NCBI GenBank assembly: GCA_002412925.1
Contig: DHVZ01000060.1
Location: 22,331 to 86,330 of the forward strand
Source of the DNA: Anaerolineales bacterium UBA5195
GTDB lineage: Bacteria > Chloroflexota > Anaerolineae > Anaerolineales > Villigracilaceae
Direction: 5' to 3'
DNA length: 64,000 nucleotides
Below the pieces are notes generated by a model. That model saw nothing but the letters and a program-made list of their open reading frames with translations. It was not told the DNA's origin and searched no databases. The position numbers were made by a program, and so were the translations under genes. This document shows, piece by piece, positions 16,736 to 25,515 of the stretch (its first letter is position 1; each line of letters begins with the position of its first letter).

Positions 16736-18442
16736 CTATAAACCGGCGGCTTTCAAATCCTTGAGATTGAGCTGCAAGGAGGTGCGCCCGTTGAATTCAT
16801 TCGCCTCGAAGGTATACATGACATCGATCCGGGCAGGCAGGCTTTCTTTTAGATTCCCAAGGCGGAACCCAATCGCATCAAAAGTGACACGCCCATCGCT
16901 GAGCGATAATTTAAGGTGTTTGGCCTCGGCGCCCACCGTCCGGGAGGCTTTCACCTGCAGATTGCGGCTGACAAAAACTGCATCGGGGTTGCCGTAACCG
17001 GTCGGCTGGAGGTATTCAAGATACTTCAACACTTCAGGCTTCATTTCATGGAGCGGCACTTCCAAATCGGCCACCAGCGTGGGGCATAATTCCTGGTCAG
17101 AAAGCTGTTCTGCGGCAATGCGCTTCAGGCATTCCTTCAAGGCAGACAGGTTTTCATTCTTGACGGTAAACCCGGCCGCCGCAGCGTGCCCGCCATGCCG
17201 GACAAGCAGGTCGGCGCATTGATCCAGCGCTTCGGTGATGTGGAATTCTGGGATGGAGCGGCACGAGCAGCGCGTGGTCTCTTCGGATTGCTGGCCGACA
17301 ATCGCCGGGCGGTAGAAGGTCTCCACCAGGCGCGAAGCAGCCAGCCCCACCACGCCCGAGTTGAAACCGGGGTCAACGGCAAAGAGAATATGCGCCTGGG
17401 GGTCGTCAGCCAGGGCCATGGCTTCAGCCTTGGCCTGGATTTCGCGCGTGACGCGCTGACGTTCGCGGTTCTGAACATCCAGCTTCTGGGCCAGTTGACC
17501 GGCCAGCATGACATCCTGCGTGGTGAGCAGTTCGAAGGCTGCCAGCGCCGATTCGAGCCGCCCGGCGGCGTTCAGACGAGGGCCAAGCACAAACCCGATA
17601 TTGACGGCGGTCGTTTTTGCAATCGCCATTTCGGCCACATTGGCCAGCGCAAAAAGTCCCTGGCGGCTGGTGGCGCGGATTTTCTGCAAGCCTTTGCGCA
17701 CCAACATCCGGTTCTCCCCCACCAGGGGAGCCAGGTCTGCGACCGTCCCCAAAGCAACCAGGTCGAGCAGCGTATCGAGGTTGAAATCAATCTGCTGACC
17801 GCCAAGCGTAAAACGTTCCCATAAAGCCTGGGCGAGCTTGTAAGCCACACCCACCCCGGCCAAATCCTTATCCGGGTAGGCATCGCCAGCCTGTTTGGGA
17901 TTGAGCAAGGCAAACGCAGACGGAAGCAGGTCGGCGGGTTGGTGGTGGTCAGAAATGATCAGGTCGAGACCAATGCTCCGGGCGTGGGCCGCCTCGTCGG
18001 GGGAGCGAATCCCGCAGTCCACCGTGATGACCAGGCCAACACCATCCTCCTTGAGCGCGGTCAGGGCCTCGTTATTAAGTCCATAGCCTTCATCAAAACG
18101 ATTGGGGATATAGCCGCGCACATCCGCACCCAGGGCTTGGAGCGTTTGCACAAGCAAGGCCGTCGCTGTGACTCCATCGACATCATAATCGCCATAAATG
18201 GCGATCGGCTCGCGCTGCTCAAGCGCATAGAGAATGCGCCCAACGGCCGCCTGCATGCCGGTCATCTGGAAAGGAGAGGTGTCAAAATTGGCTTCGGCGC
18301 GCAAAAAGGCGCGGGCCTCGGCATCCGTCCCATAGCCGCGATTAAAAAGCAACTGCCGCAAGATTGGCGGGAATTTTTCCAGGGCCTGATCAGCCTGAGG
18401 GGTGAGTTTAGGGGAGATGTTCCAGCGTTTGGATTGATTCAC
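16736..18442 (-). CDS. recJ: Single-stranded-DNA-specific exonuclease RecJ
   Basis: 5'-3' single-strand DNA exonuclease for recombination and mismatch/excision repair; two-metal DHH phosphoesterase. The motifs are IYGDYDVDGVTATALL (about residue 70), VDCGIRSPDE, ISDHHQPADLLP (DHH), and DLAGVGVAYKLAQAL. DHHA1 follows with VRHGGHAAAAGFTV, then the C-terminal OB-like region. GTG 18442 gives 568 residues and has TATACT six bases upstream; the open frame extends 30 codons further upstream but with no family similarity visible. It converges on the aminotransferase gene. Confidence 0.93.
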   Translation of the reverse strand: MNQSKRWNISPKLTPQADQALEKFPPILRQLLFNRGYGTDAEARAFLRAEANFDTSPFQMTGMQAAVGRILYALEQREPIAIYGDYDVDGVTATALLVQTLQALGADVRGYIPNRFDEGYGLNNEALTALKEDGVGLVITVDCGIRSPDEAAHARSIGLDLIISDHHQPADLLPSAFALLNPKQAGDAYPDKDLAGVGVAYKLAQALWERFTLGGQQIDFNLDTLLDLVALGTVADLAPLVGENRMLVRKGLQKIRATSRQGLFALANVAEMAIAKTTAVNIGFVLGPRLNAAGRLESALAAFELLTTQDVMLAGQLAQKLDVQNRERQRVTREIQAKAEAMALADDPQAHILFAVDPGFNSGVVGLAASRLVETFYRPAIVGQQSEETTRCSCRSIPEFHITEALDQCADLLVRHGGHAAAAGFTVKNENLSALKECLKRIAAEQLSDQELCPTLVADLEVPLHEMKPEVLKYLEYLQPTGYGNPDAVFVSRNLQVKASRTVGAEAKHLKLSLSDGRVTFDAIGFRLGNLKESLPARIDVMYTFEANEFNGRTSLQLNLKDLKAAGL

Positions 18443-18448
18443 GTAAAT

Positions 18449-18454
18449 AGTATA
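18449..18454 (-). promoter_or_regulatory. -10 element of a probably leaderless recJ transcript
   Basis: Minus-strand TATACT, then ATTTAC, then GTG 18442: a six-base gap with no Shine-Dalgarno sequence. Confidence 0.5.
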
Positions 18455-18486
18455 AACGCGGATGATGAGCCGGGGAAGGGTTGTTG

Positions 18487-18492
18487 TATAAT
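18487..18492 (+). promoter_or_regulatory. -10 element for the 18589 gene
   Basis: TATAAT on the plus strand about 96 bp before the ATG, implying a leader of roughly 90 nt that contains the GGGAATCTCC element. It stands divergent from the recJ promoter 33 bp away. Confidence 0.5.
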
Positions 18493-18510
18493 CAGATAAA
18501 CACTGGCTCT

Positions 18511-18556
18511 TTGGGAATCTCCGTGCTAGCACCCCGCAAGACAGTGAGACCCTAAA
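18511..18556 (+). promoter_or_regulatory. GGGAATCTCC leader element, copy B
   Basis: TTGGGAATCTCCGTGCTAGCA followed by CCCCGCA and GTGAGACCC. GGG-AA-TCTC can pair with GAGA-CCC to enclose an inner GTG/CGC-type helix. Located in the predicted 5' leader of the unknown 18589 gene. Compare copies at 3583 and 27608. Confidence 0.5.
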
Positions 18557-18588
18557 TAATTCAGCCTGAAAATTTTGGGAGAAGCTTT

Positions 18589-19104
18589 ATGGATACCCTG
18601 GCCTCTGACGAAAAGACGACCCTGGCAATGGTTTACACGCATGATACCCTGATACGAGGGGAGGTGGTCACGAAGGAAAGCGCCCGGGTGAGTGTCTGGC
18701 TGCGCACGCAAGGCGTTCCAAATTTCATTCATCTGCTCAAGCCGAATATCATGCTTTTCGGCGGCTACCCGCCCAAACCATTTAGCTATTCGGAAATCTT
18801 CATTCCGACAAATTCGGCGATTGGTTTTCACCTGGCTCCGCCGGCGGTCGACCCACTCGATTACGACCCCGAGGAAAAGAACCGCGCCATGGAACCGGTC
18901 GCCATTCAAATGGGAACGTTCCTGGTTAAAGCCCGCATCCGGATTGCGGCAGCGACACCCCTGGGTGTCACCCTTGAAGTAGTTCACTCGGGCTGGGTCT
19001 CCATCTACGACGCGGAAATTACCAACCCGTACCTGCCGCAAATGCAGCCCATGCTGGTGCCGATGATGCTGATCAATGCCAGTAAAGTGACGTTTGCAAA
19101 GTAA
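18589..19104 (+). CDS. Uncharacterised 171-residue protein
   Basis: Soluble protein with no signal peptide or membrane helix. Beta-rich appearance: TLIRGEVVTKESARVSVWLRT, then a long hydrophobic strand/loop region and PPAVDPLDYDPEE. No motif I recognise. GGGAGA six bases before the ATG is a good ribosome binding site. It is preceded by a roughly 90-nt leader with the GGGAATCTCC element and stands alone, convergent with the ParB-like/Usp gene; a bidirectional terminator follows. Could be a small signalling or PilZ-like barrel protein, but I see no RxxxR/D(N)xSxxG signature and do not claim it. Confidence 0.75.
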   Translation: MDTLASDEKTTLAMVYTHDTLIRGEVVTKESARVSVWLRTQGVPNFIHLLKPNIMLFGGYPPKPFSYSEIFIPTNSAIGFHLAPPAVDPLDYDPEEKNRAMEPVAIQMGTFLVKARIRIAAATPLGVTLEVVHSGWVSIYDAEITNPYLPQMQPMLVPMMLINASKVTFAK

Positions 19105-19170
19105 GTTAGTAAGGTGGTTGCGGCACGAGAGGCGGGAGCAGGAAACCTGCGCCTAACAAGGATTAAGAAT

Positions 19171-19207
19171 AAAACTCGTCCCACAGTTGAACTGCGGGAC
19201 GAGTTTT
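19171..19207. terminator. Bidirectional terminator between converging genes
   Basis: AAAACTCGTCCC-A-CAGT pairs with ACTG-C-GGGACGAGTTTT around TGA. A-rich and T-rich flanks on both sides make it a terminator on either strand. Confidence 0.85.
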
Positions 19208-19218
19208 CGTAAAAAATC

Positions 19219-20892
19219 CTACCGGCAAATCAAAATTGGGCACTCGGCTTCGCGCAGCAAGAAGTTAACCAGGCTGCCGATGATGACTTCCTGCCAGGCA
19301 TTTCCGCTGTAACCACCCATCAGAACCAGGTTAATCTCACGCTGCCGGATGGCGCTCAAAATAGTTTCCGAAGGGCCGCTGGCCACCAGGAATTCAGCCT
19401 GGAGTTCGTGCAAATCGAGGTAGTCGCGGGCATAATCCTGGACGGAACTGGCAGGGTCATCCGCCAGGGTCAAGACTGTCAACGCAGTCTTCCAACTTTC
19501 GGCCAGGTAGGCGGCTACAAAAAGGGCCTCCTTTGACTTACGGCTGCCGTCATAAGCCACCAGTGCCCTGTCCATCTGGCTGACGTTTCCAGGAACGGTC
19601 AGAATCGGGCGGGCGGATTTCCGGATAATCGAGCGCAAGCCGGAACCCAGGCTGGAAAGCCCGGCAGACGGAGGATGCGCCACATTCAAGACGATCAGAT
19701 CGGTCAACAACGCGCGCTGGCAGGTCAACTCGGGGACGCTGCCTTTTTCCACCACCAGGCTGCCTTCCAAACCGTAATCTTGACAGCGCTGGTCAAAGCG
19801 CGACTTAACCGCCAGTGCCCGGGCGCCATCCAACTTGGATCTGGGCGTGAGAATATGTAACCCGTGCAAAACCGCTGACTCTTTTTGCGCAACCAGCAGG
19901 GCCTGCTCCAAAGCCTGCCAACTTTCGGGCTCGCCGGTGACAGTCACCAAGATATCCCTGAAAAGCCGGTCAGTATAGCGGTCGACCAGCCTGGCAAGCC
20001 GCCAACTGCCTGTTTCAACGACCTCGCTGCCTCCCTGCGGGTTTTCCCGGGCCGCCAGATCAGCGACTGCAGCCTCGGGGCGCACCGACCAACCCAATTC
20101 TTTTTCGAGGATGGCGCGATGCGTCGAGACCCACAGGTACAGGTCAGTTTCAGTGCGTCCCGGAAACCAGCGTAATAAGCCGCGTTCGCGCAAGGGTTCG
20201 ATGATCGGCAGGTAAATCGTGTCGTACCAGTGCGCGACAGCTTCAGGGTAAGAGACCTCACGCTGAAAATCCAGCCCCATGAAATAACGATGGGCTTCAA
20301 TATGCTCTTTAAGCTTTTCGTACTGCCCGGGGGCGGTCAGGCTGAGGTCGACGCCAGGGCGGAGATCGCTGAAATTGGTTTGTTCAAGGAATTCGGCATA
20401 TTCGGCCTTGAGAATCAGGTCGTCGGGGCGCAAGTCGGGAGTCAATGGAATATCGGTTTTCACCTCGATGACATGCGCCTGGATCTGGGTAAAACCCTCC
20501 TGTCGCGCCACCGAGACGCGGTGATTTCCATCCAGGACAAAATAGACTTCACCAACCTTGTAGACATCGATGGGCGGAAGGCCCATCCCGGTTGGGTCGT
20601 CCATGGCAGCCTTGACGCGCGCCCAGCGTTCCTGGTCGGTATTCTTCAATGGCAAGAAACTGCGCGTGAAATCGGTATAGCGCCCCACACTGCCGACGAT
20701 TGCTTCGAGGGGGATGTCAAAGACGCCGCGTTCGCTGCGCACATTGAGCTTGAGCTTGGCGGTAACTTCATCAAAAGAGAGCAGTTCGTTTGATTTACCG
20801 GTCAGGCGCGCCAGGGCTTCCTGTAGGGAAGCTTGCAGGCGGGCATCGTTGAAATCGTTAAGCGCGGAATGGTAATGCGGTTCGAGTGCCAT
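19219..20892 (-). CDS. ParB-like domain fused to tandem universal stress protein domains
   Basis: 557 residues, cytoplasmic. Residues about 50-140 resemble a ParB/sulfiredoxin-type nuclease fold, with the phosphoacceptor-like string VYFVLDGNHRVSVARQEG (about 117-134). A helical linker of about 150 residues follows. Two Usp-like domains complete it: about 305-425 (ILVTVTGEPESWQALEQALLVA) and about 430-557 (RALVAYDGSRKSKEALFVAA ending in GGYSGNAWQEVIIGS and REAECPILI). The G-2x-G-9x-G(S) ATP loop is recognisable in the second domain. A TATAAA lies eight bases before the ATG. The combination is unusual; it may sense ATP or stress and act on nucleotides, but this is inference. Confidence 0.8.
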   Translation of the reverse strand: MALEPHYHSALNDFNDARLQASLQEALARLTGKSNELLSFDEVTAKLKLNVRSERGVFDIPLEAIVGSVGRYTDFTRSFLPLKNTDQERWARVKAAMDDPTGMGLPPIDVYKVGEVYFVLDGNHRVSVARQEGFTQIQAHVIEVKTDIPLTPDLRPDDLILKAEYAEFLEQTNFSDLRPGVDLSLTAPGQYEKLKEHIEAHRYFMGLDFQREVSYPEAVAHWYDTIYLPIIEPLRERGLLRWFPGRTETDLYLWVSTHRAILEKELGWSVRPEAAVADLAARENPQGGSEVVETGSWRLARLVDRYTDRLFRDILVTVTGEPESWQALEQALLVAQKESAVLHGLHILTPRSKLDGARALAVKSRFDQRCQDYGLEGSLVVEKGSVPELTCQRALLTDLIVLNVAHPPSAGLSSLGSGLRSIIRKSARPILTVPGNVSQMDRALVAYDGSRKSKEALFVAAYLAESWKTALTVLTLADDPASSVQDYARDYLDLHELQAEFLVASGPSETILSAIRQREINLVLMGGYSGNAWQEVIIGSLVNFLLREAECPILICR

Positions 20893-21009
20893 AGGGCGAG
20901 TTTATATCACATTTTCGTTCGGGACGACGAATTAATTAGTCTCTTCGGGAATCTCAGCTGATGGAGGTTGTATAATATTTTTATACCCTTTATCTCGAAG
21001 GAGTCAAGC

Positions 21010-21528
21010 ATGCGCGCAAATATAAAAAGAATGCTGATCCTGTTGGTTCTCGTGCTTTCGTACCTCCCCTTCCAAACCGCGTTGGCGGATATGGGTCCCA
21101 AACCGACGATGGACTTTACCTTCGCCCAGGAATTTCCGGGAACGCAGGTCAAGATCGTTACGGGGGCGTTGTTCGAATGTGCCCAGGCCGATTGCAGCGA
21201 CGCCAAACCCCTGATGGAAGCCGGCCCGCAGCGTTTTACCTGTGAAGCAAACAGTTGTCATGCGCTGGCTTACGGGTTTAGCGATTACCACCGGATTGAA
21301 ATCGAATTCTCCGATGGCCAGACCCGCCAGAGCAATATCTTCAAGACCTCCGAATTCAATGCCCATTACAAAGTCCTCATCCGGCAAGCTGATCTACTGG
21401 TTGAGCCGCAATTGACCCTGGGCGCGTTTTCACCACTGACATATATCCTGCTCTGTGGCTGCTGCCTGCTTGGTCTTGTGATCATTGTCGTGAGTGTCAT
21501 CCTGCTCATCCGTCGCAAAAAACAGTGA
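21010..21528 (+). CDS. Secreted/membrane-anchored protein with C-terminal helix, unknown function
   Basis: Signal peptide MRANIKRMLILLVLVLS...ALA at the N-terminus; mature part begins DMGPKPTMDF. Two cysteine pairs (FECAQADC and FTCEANSC) could form disulfides in the extracytoplasmic domain. A single C-terminal helix (YILLCGCCLLGLVIIVVSVILLI) is followed by a basic RRKKQ anchor. ATG 21010 is chosen because GAAGGAG stands seven bases upstream and the signal peptide begins there; TATAAT at 20971 is the likely promoter. GTGA overlap couples it to the next gene. Confidence 0.78.
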   Translation: MRANIKRMLILLVLVLSYLPFQTALADMGPKPTMDFTFAQEFPGTQVKIVTGALFECAQADCSDAKPLMEAGPQRFTCEANSCHALAYGFSDYHRIEIEFSDGQTRQSNIFKTSEFNAHYKVLIRQADLLVEPQLTLGAFSPLTYILLCGCCLLGLVIIVVSVILLIRRKKQ

Positions 21529-21851
21529 GCCTGACCCTGCCCCTGACGATTCTGGTCGAGGGAATCGTCATCTGCGGATTTGCGCTATGGAGGAAAAAGC
21601 CGTTCGGGGAACTGCTGGTCGCCAGCCTGATCGCCAACCTGCTGACGCAATTCCTCTTATGGGAAGCGCTGAACCTGTTCCCCGGTTTTTATTTACCGAC
21701 TCTTTTGGTAATGGAACTTTTTATCTGGCTGATGGAAAGCGCCTTTTTGCATTATTTTCCTAATTCCCGGCTCGCCTGGCGCGAAGCGCTCGCGCTCAGC
21801 CTGGGGATGAACCTGGCCAGCTTTGGAGCGGGCTGGTTCCTGCCATTCTAA
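21525..21851 (+). CDS. Small integral membrane protein coupled to the upstream gene
   Basis: 108 residues, three to four hydrophobic helices, starting at GTG 21525 that overlaps the preceding TGA (GTGA). Contents: LTLPLTILVEGIVICGFALW, LLVASLIANLLTQFLLW, LPTLLVMELFIWLMESAFLHYF and a final helix. No known family recognised. Coupling and spacing suggest that it forms a membrane complex with the Cys-rich anchored protein upstream. Confidence 0.75.
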   Translation: MSLTLPLTILVEGIVICGFALWRKKPFGELLVASLIANLLTQFLLWEALNLFPGFYLPTLLVMELFIWLMESAFLHYFPNSRLAWREALALSLGMNLASFGAGWFLPF

Positions 21852-21873
21852 TCGACAAGATTGGAGAAATTGC

Positions 21874-22293
21874 ATGGTATCAATTTTGACAAGGTGCGGA
21901 TATCGCTGCGACTTGTGTCTGGCGTACAAGCCCAATGTTGAAAAAAATCCATCCAACCAGCAGAAACTGAGCGCCGGGTGGCTTAAATACTTCGGTTTTC
22001 GAATCCCCCCGGAGCAGGTCATCTGCGACGGATGCCTTTCAGAACATCCCAGGTTGATCGATCAGGCCTGCCCGGTGCGACCCTGTGTAATCGAAAAAGG
22101 CCTGGAGGATTGCGCACAATGCGAGCGGTATATCTGCGAGAAATTGACCGAACGCCTGGTCGTATACGAGGAAGTCAAAACCAGAGTTGGCGCAGAAATC
22201 CCTGAAGATGATTATCTCAGCTTTATCCGACCCTACGAGAACAAAAAGCGGCTAGATAAGTTGCGAACTTCAAGCAGGTGTAATTTTCTATAA
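21874..22293 (+). CDS. DUF3795-like cysteine-rich protein
   Basis: 139 residues, cytoplasmic. The N-terminal CGYRCDLCLAY, then CDGCLSE, CPVRPC and CAQCERYIC form four close cysteine pairs, typical of DUF3795 proteins, which are thought to bind metal. ATG 21874 has GGAGA six bases upstream; the earlier in-frame ATG 21823 overlaps the preceding gene and lacks a site. Third gene in the short 21010-22293 run. Function unknown. Confidence 0.78.
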   Translation: MVSILTRCGYRCDLCLAYKPNVEKNPSNQQKLSAGWLKYFGFRIPPEQVICDGCLSEHPRLIDQACPVRPCVIEKGLEDCAQCERYICEKLTERLVVYEEVKTRVGAEIPEDDYLSFIRPYENKKRLDKLRTSSRCNFL

Positions 22294-22335
22294 GCAAACA
22301 AACAAGGATATTGTTACTTCATTAAGGAGGACGCA

Positions 22336-23421
22336 ATGATAAATTCAAATGGAACAAGAAAGACAGTACTAATCGTGTCTTTGATTGTAATATTTTTCTT
22401 TTTTTTGAGCATGGGTTGTTCACCCCAAAACCAATTGATCGGAAAATGGACTTTTCGCGATTCTGGCAGTCTGTATTCGAACAAATGCCCGCTTTACTTG
22501 GAATTTCTTGGAGACGGCACATCCAAGGCAGGGTCTGCGTCTGGGAAATATAAAGACATGGGAAACGGTAATATCATGTTTGATTTTGCGCCAGTTTGGA
22601 AGGTGAGCCTTCAGACTGGTTATGTCTATGAATACATAATCACGAACGGGGTACTAAGTATCAGCGCCCAGAATTTCTACTGCGAATATACAAACCCGCT
22701 CAACGTTAGTAAAACCACAGAAAAACCCTCACCGGTGGTCACACTCCAACGTTCAACTGAACAAACCGATCTCCTCGCCTCAGTACGCGGAAAAGGCAAA
22801 ATCATCTTTGAGTCAACGCGCAATCAGCTCTGGCATCTCTACAGCATGAATCCTGACGGATCGGACCTGCGCCCGCTGACCAAAGCAGGCGTGATCGGGC
22901 ATTCTCCCGATTGCTCACCAGATGGCAAGCGGATTGTTGCCAATGACATTGGCGGACAAATTTTTACCATCAACATTGATGGCACAAATCAAACCCCGAT
23001 TTTAACTTCAGGCAAAAGTATCAGCCCGAGGTGGTCGCCAGATGGCAAACAGATTGTTTACGTTTCTGGTGAAGGTTCGAATCAAATTTACATCATGAAC
23101 GCGGATGGCTCCGGGCAAACCCAACTAACTTCCACGGGAGAAGACAACATCATACCAGTCTGGACTATTGAAGGGCAAATCGCATTTTATGCCCAGGCTG
23201 AGAAAAAATACTATCGCATGAACAGCGATGGCTCGGAGATCAAAGAAATTATCAAAGATGAGTTTGACAGCTATGAGAGAGAATGGTCGCCCGATAAAAG
23301 CGCCTACGTCGCTGTAACACAGGGTACCAACGACATCACCCTTTTCAGCGCCGATAGTTCAGTCTCTGCGCGGCTAATGGAAGATAAACCCGGCGACTTC
23401 AACCCAACTTGGTGCCCCTAA
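22336..23421 (+). CDS. Lipoprotein with TolB-like beta-propeller repeats
   Basis: 361 residues. A signal peptide (VSLIVIFFFFLSMGCS) ends at a lipobox cysteine. An N-terminal beta domain of about 100 residues follows, then WD40-like/PD40 repeats: LYSMNPDGSDLRPLTK, FTINIDGTNQTPILTS, IYIMNADGSGQTQLTS, YRMNSDGSEIKEII, and SPDGK strings between them. AAGGAGG precedes the ATG. The base composition is noticeably more AT-rich than its neighbours, so it may have been acquired by transfer. Extracytoplasmic binding role likely, ligand unknown. Confidence 0.85.
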   Translation: MINSNGTRKTVLIVSLIVIFFFFLSMGCSPQNQLIGKWTFRDSGSLYSNKCPLYLEFLGDGTSKAGSASGKYKDMGNGNIMFDFAPVWKVSLQTGYVYEYIITNGVLSISAQNFYCEYTNPLNVSKTTEKPSPVVTLQRSTEQTDLLASVRGKGKIIFESTRNQLWHLYSMNPDGSDLRPLTKAGVIGHSPDCSPDGKRIVANDIGGQIFTINIDGTNQTPILTSGKSISPRWSPDGKQIVYVSGEGSNQIYIMNADGSGQTQLTSTGEDNIIPVWTIEGQIAFYAQAEKKYYRMNSDGSEIKEIIKDEFDSYEREWSPDKSAYVAVTQGTNDITLFSADSSVSARLMEDKPGDFNPTWCP

Positions 23422-23454
23422 ACGGTCAGCTAACACCATCATTTCGAGAAAACA

Positions 23455-24495
23455 ATGAAACCAGACCGGTTCACCCAAAAACTAAATAACTCGCTCAAGA
23501 AACACACCTTTTCAGGGGTCATCTCAATTCGCCAGCGGGAGGCGGTCCTCTATGAAAAAGCAGCTGGCTATGCCGAGCGCAGCCTCAAGGTCAAGAACAC
23601 ACTCGAAACCCGCTTCGGGATCGCTTCGGGGACCAAATTCTTCACCGCCCTGGCGATCGGCAAGCTGATCGAGGCCGGGAAACTGGCGTTCTCCACCCGG
23701 CTCAAAGACTGCCTCGTCCTGGATTTCCCGCGCTACTCCCCGGAGATCACCATCGGGCACCTGCTGACCCATACTTCGGGGATTCCGGACTACTATGACG
23801 AGGAAAAGGTGGAGGATTTTGACAATTTCACCGTTAACGTGCCGTGGTATGACTTGAAAGGCCCCCGCGACTACCTGCCTGTTTTCCCCGATGAGCCAAT
23901 GAAGTTCGAACCCGGGGAGCGTTTCTCGTATTCGAACGGCGGATATATCCTGCTCGGCGTAGTAATCGAGGAATTGACCGGCGAAAAGTACCAGAACTTT
24001 GTCACGCGGGAGGTTTTCCAGGCGGCCGGCATGACCCGCTCGGGCTTTTTCCCGTTCAATCAATTGCCCGAGAACACGGCCACCGGCTACGTGGAAGAAG
24101 AGAGCGGCTGGCGGACGAACATCTACAACCTGCCGATCATCGGCGCGTCGGATGGCGGCGCGTATACCACCGTGCAGGATGTCGCTGCACTGTGGCAGGC
24201 CTTCTGGGCAGGCAAAATCCTATCCAAAGAGCTGGTTGAGCAGTACACCCAGCCCCAGGTCAAAGCCGAGGCGGAGGGCGAGGGCATTTTTTACGGTCAC
24301 GGCTTATGGATCCGCGAAGACGCAGGCGGCAGCCGCGAAGAATACTTTGTCGGCTGCGATGCGGGGGTTTCGTTCAAGTCAAGCGTGAACCGGGAAAAAG
24401 GCCTGCAAGTCACGGTCCTGTCCAACACCACCGACGGCGCCTGGCCGGTTTTAAGAGAGATTCGGGCGGCCTTGAAAGACAAAGCTGGCGCTTGA
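23455..24495 (+). CDS. Serine hydrolase, beta-lactamase class C / penicillin-binding family
   Basis: 346 residues without a signal peptide. The three active-site motifs are visible: SxxK as IASGTKFF (Ser58/Lys61), YxN as FSYSNGGYILLG (about Tyr156), and an HGL variant of the KTG motif near residue 285 (FYGHGLWI). HLLTHTSGIPDY is typical of the family, which includes esterases, D-aminopeptidases and PBP-like proteins. The missing classical signal peptide suggests a cytoplasmic esterase or peptidase rather than a drug-inactivating lactamase. Substrate unknown. Confidence 0.88.
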   Translation: MKPDRFTQKLNNSLKKHTFSGVISIRQREAVLYEKAAGYAERSLKVKNTLETRFGIASGTKFFTALAIGKLIEAGKLAFSTRLKDCLVLDFPRYSPEITIGHLLTHTSGIPDYYDEEKVEDFDNFTVNVPWYDLKGPRDYLPVFPDEPMKFEPGERFSYSNGGYILLGVVIEELTGEKYQNFVTREVFQAAGMTRSGFFPFNQLPENTATGYVEEESGWRTNIYNLPIIGASDGGAYTTVQDVAALWQAFWAGKILSKELVEQYTQPQVKAEAEGEGIFYGHGLWIREDAGGSREEYFVGCDAGVSFKSSVNREKGLQVTVLSNTTDGAWPVLREIRAALKDKAGA

Positions 24496-24576
24496 GACCT
24501 CCGGAAGTGTCCAAACAAACTGACGCCTTTTCTACCCAGCCCCGGGCCAAGGCATTGCCATAAAGGTGGTATTAAA

Positions 24577-25362
24577 ATGCGAAGATCCCGAGAAACCAAG
24601 TCGATTTTCAGCCTGTGTGCAACAGCCAGTCTTATCATCATTTCATTGGCCTGCGCCACGGCGCCGGGGATCGAGCAAATCGCAAGCGAAGTCTCAACCA
24701 CGCCCAATCTCCAGGCCACAATCGCGGCTGGCCTGGAAGGGACGCAGACAGCCCTGGCCCCCACCGCCGACCTGCCAGCCACGGTCGCGGCGGGGGTCGT
24801 CCATACCCTGACGGCCATGCCGCTGGTTGAGACAACCCCTACCCCAGGCAGGGTTCCAGCCACCCTGACGCTTACTCCAGACATGCGAACATTGAACGAG
24901 AATATCAATGTGGCGATCGGCAAAGATGTCATCGACCGCGCGGGGGGTGTAACTTACGCGCCCTGGGGAAACGCCAATGACGCCATCGACTTCAACAGCA
25001 CCACCAAGCCGCACGGCGGCCGCTGGGGGATCGAAACCAACAACGGCGGCGGGACTTATCAGGTTATCGACCTCGAACAGGAATACTTGATCACGGGCGT
25101 CGGCTACAGCCTGGACTGGGATGGGGCCTTCAAAAACCCGCTCAAATACATTGTCCAGGTTTCGAACGATTTGGAAACCTGGATGACTGTTTCTGAAGTA
25201 AATCATCCGTACGATGGCGTCACCGGCTCATATTGGGTCAATGTCAAGCTCCCGGTTGAGCCCGTCAAAGCCCGCTATGTCAAGTTTTGGGAGCCGCCCG
25301 ACGGCGCCTGGAATGGCTGGGGCGACTTTTTCGAGCTCAGGGTGTATGCCAAGGCTGAATAA
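24577..25362 (+). CDS. Lipoprotein with C-terminal discoidin (F5/8 type C-like) domain
   Basis: 261 residues. Signal peptide ending SLIIISLAC (lipobox). A Thr/Ala/Pro-rich linker with repeated AT.AAG/TPT strings spans about residues 30-110. A jelly-roll domain follows: NDAIDFNSTTKPHGGRWGIE, QVIDLEQEYLITGVGYSLDWD, KYIVQVSNDLETWMTVSEV, ARYVKFWEPPDG and FFELRVYAK, the classical discoidin order. This fold usually binds carbohydrate on a surface. Stands alone with a hairpin after it. Confidence 0.85.
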   Translation: MRRSRETKSIFSLCATASLIIISLACATAPGIEQIASEVSTTPNLQATIAAGLEGTQTALAPTADLPATVAAGVVHTLTAMPLVETTPTPGRVPATLTLTPDMRTLNENINVAIGKDVIDRAGGVTYAPWGNANDAIDFNSTTKPHGGRWGIETNNGGGTYQVIDLEQEYLITGVGYSLDWDGAFKNPLKYIVQVSNDLETWMTVSEVNHPYDGVTGSYWVNVKLPVEPVKARYVKFWEPPDGAWNGWGDFFELRVYAKAE

Positions 25363-25410
25363 GGGAAAAGCCCAGAGGGTAGTTTCCACAACCCTAACGT
25401 TTCCGCCCAG

Positions 25411-25448
25411 ACAGCCAATGGGATTCCTTCTGCCATTGGCTGTATAAT
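25411..25448 (+). promoter_or_regulatory. Hairpin followed immediately by a -10 element
   Basis: ACAGCCAATGG (25411-25421) and CCATTGGCTGT (25433-25443) form an 11-bp stem. TATAAT begins on its last base (25443-25448), about 68 bp before the DinB-like gene. The hairpin may end the upstream transcript or act as an operator. Confidence 0.5.
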
Positions 25449-25515
25449 TCGAGTACAAAGGTACAGTTTTAAAAGTCCAGGAGTAAGCTTCTGGAATCCA
25501 AAATAAGGAGCGTAG

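Noticed and set aside
20947..20976. Fourth GGGAATCTC copy
   Set aside because: Lacks the CCG continuation and the downstream GAGACCC, and it lies upstream of its TATAAT instead of in the leader; may be chance.
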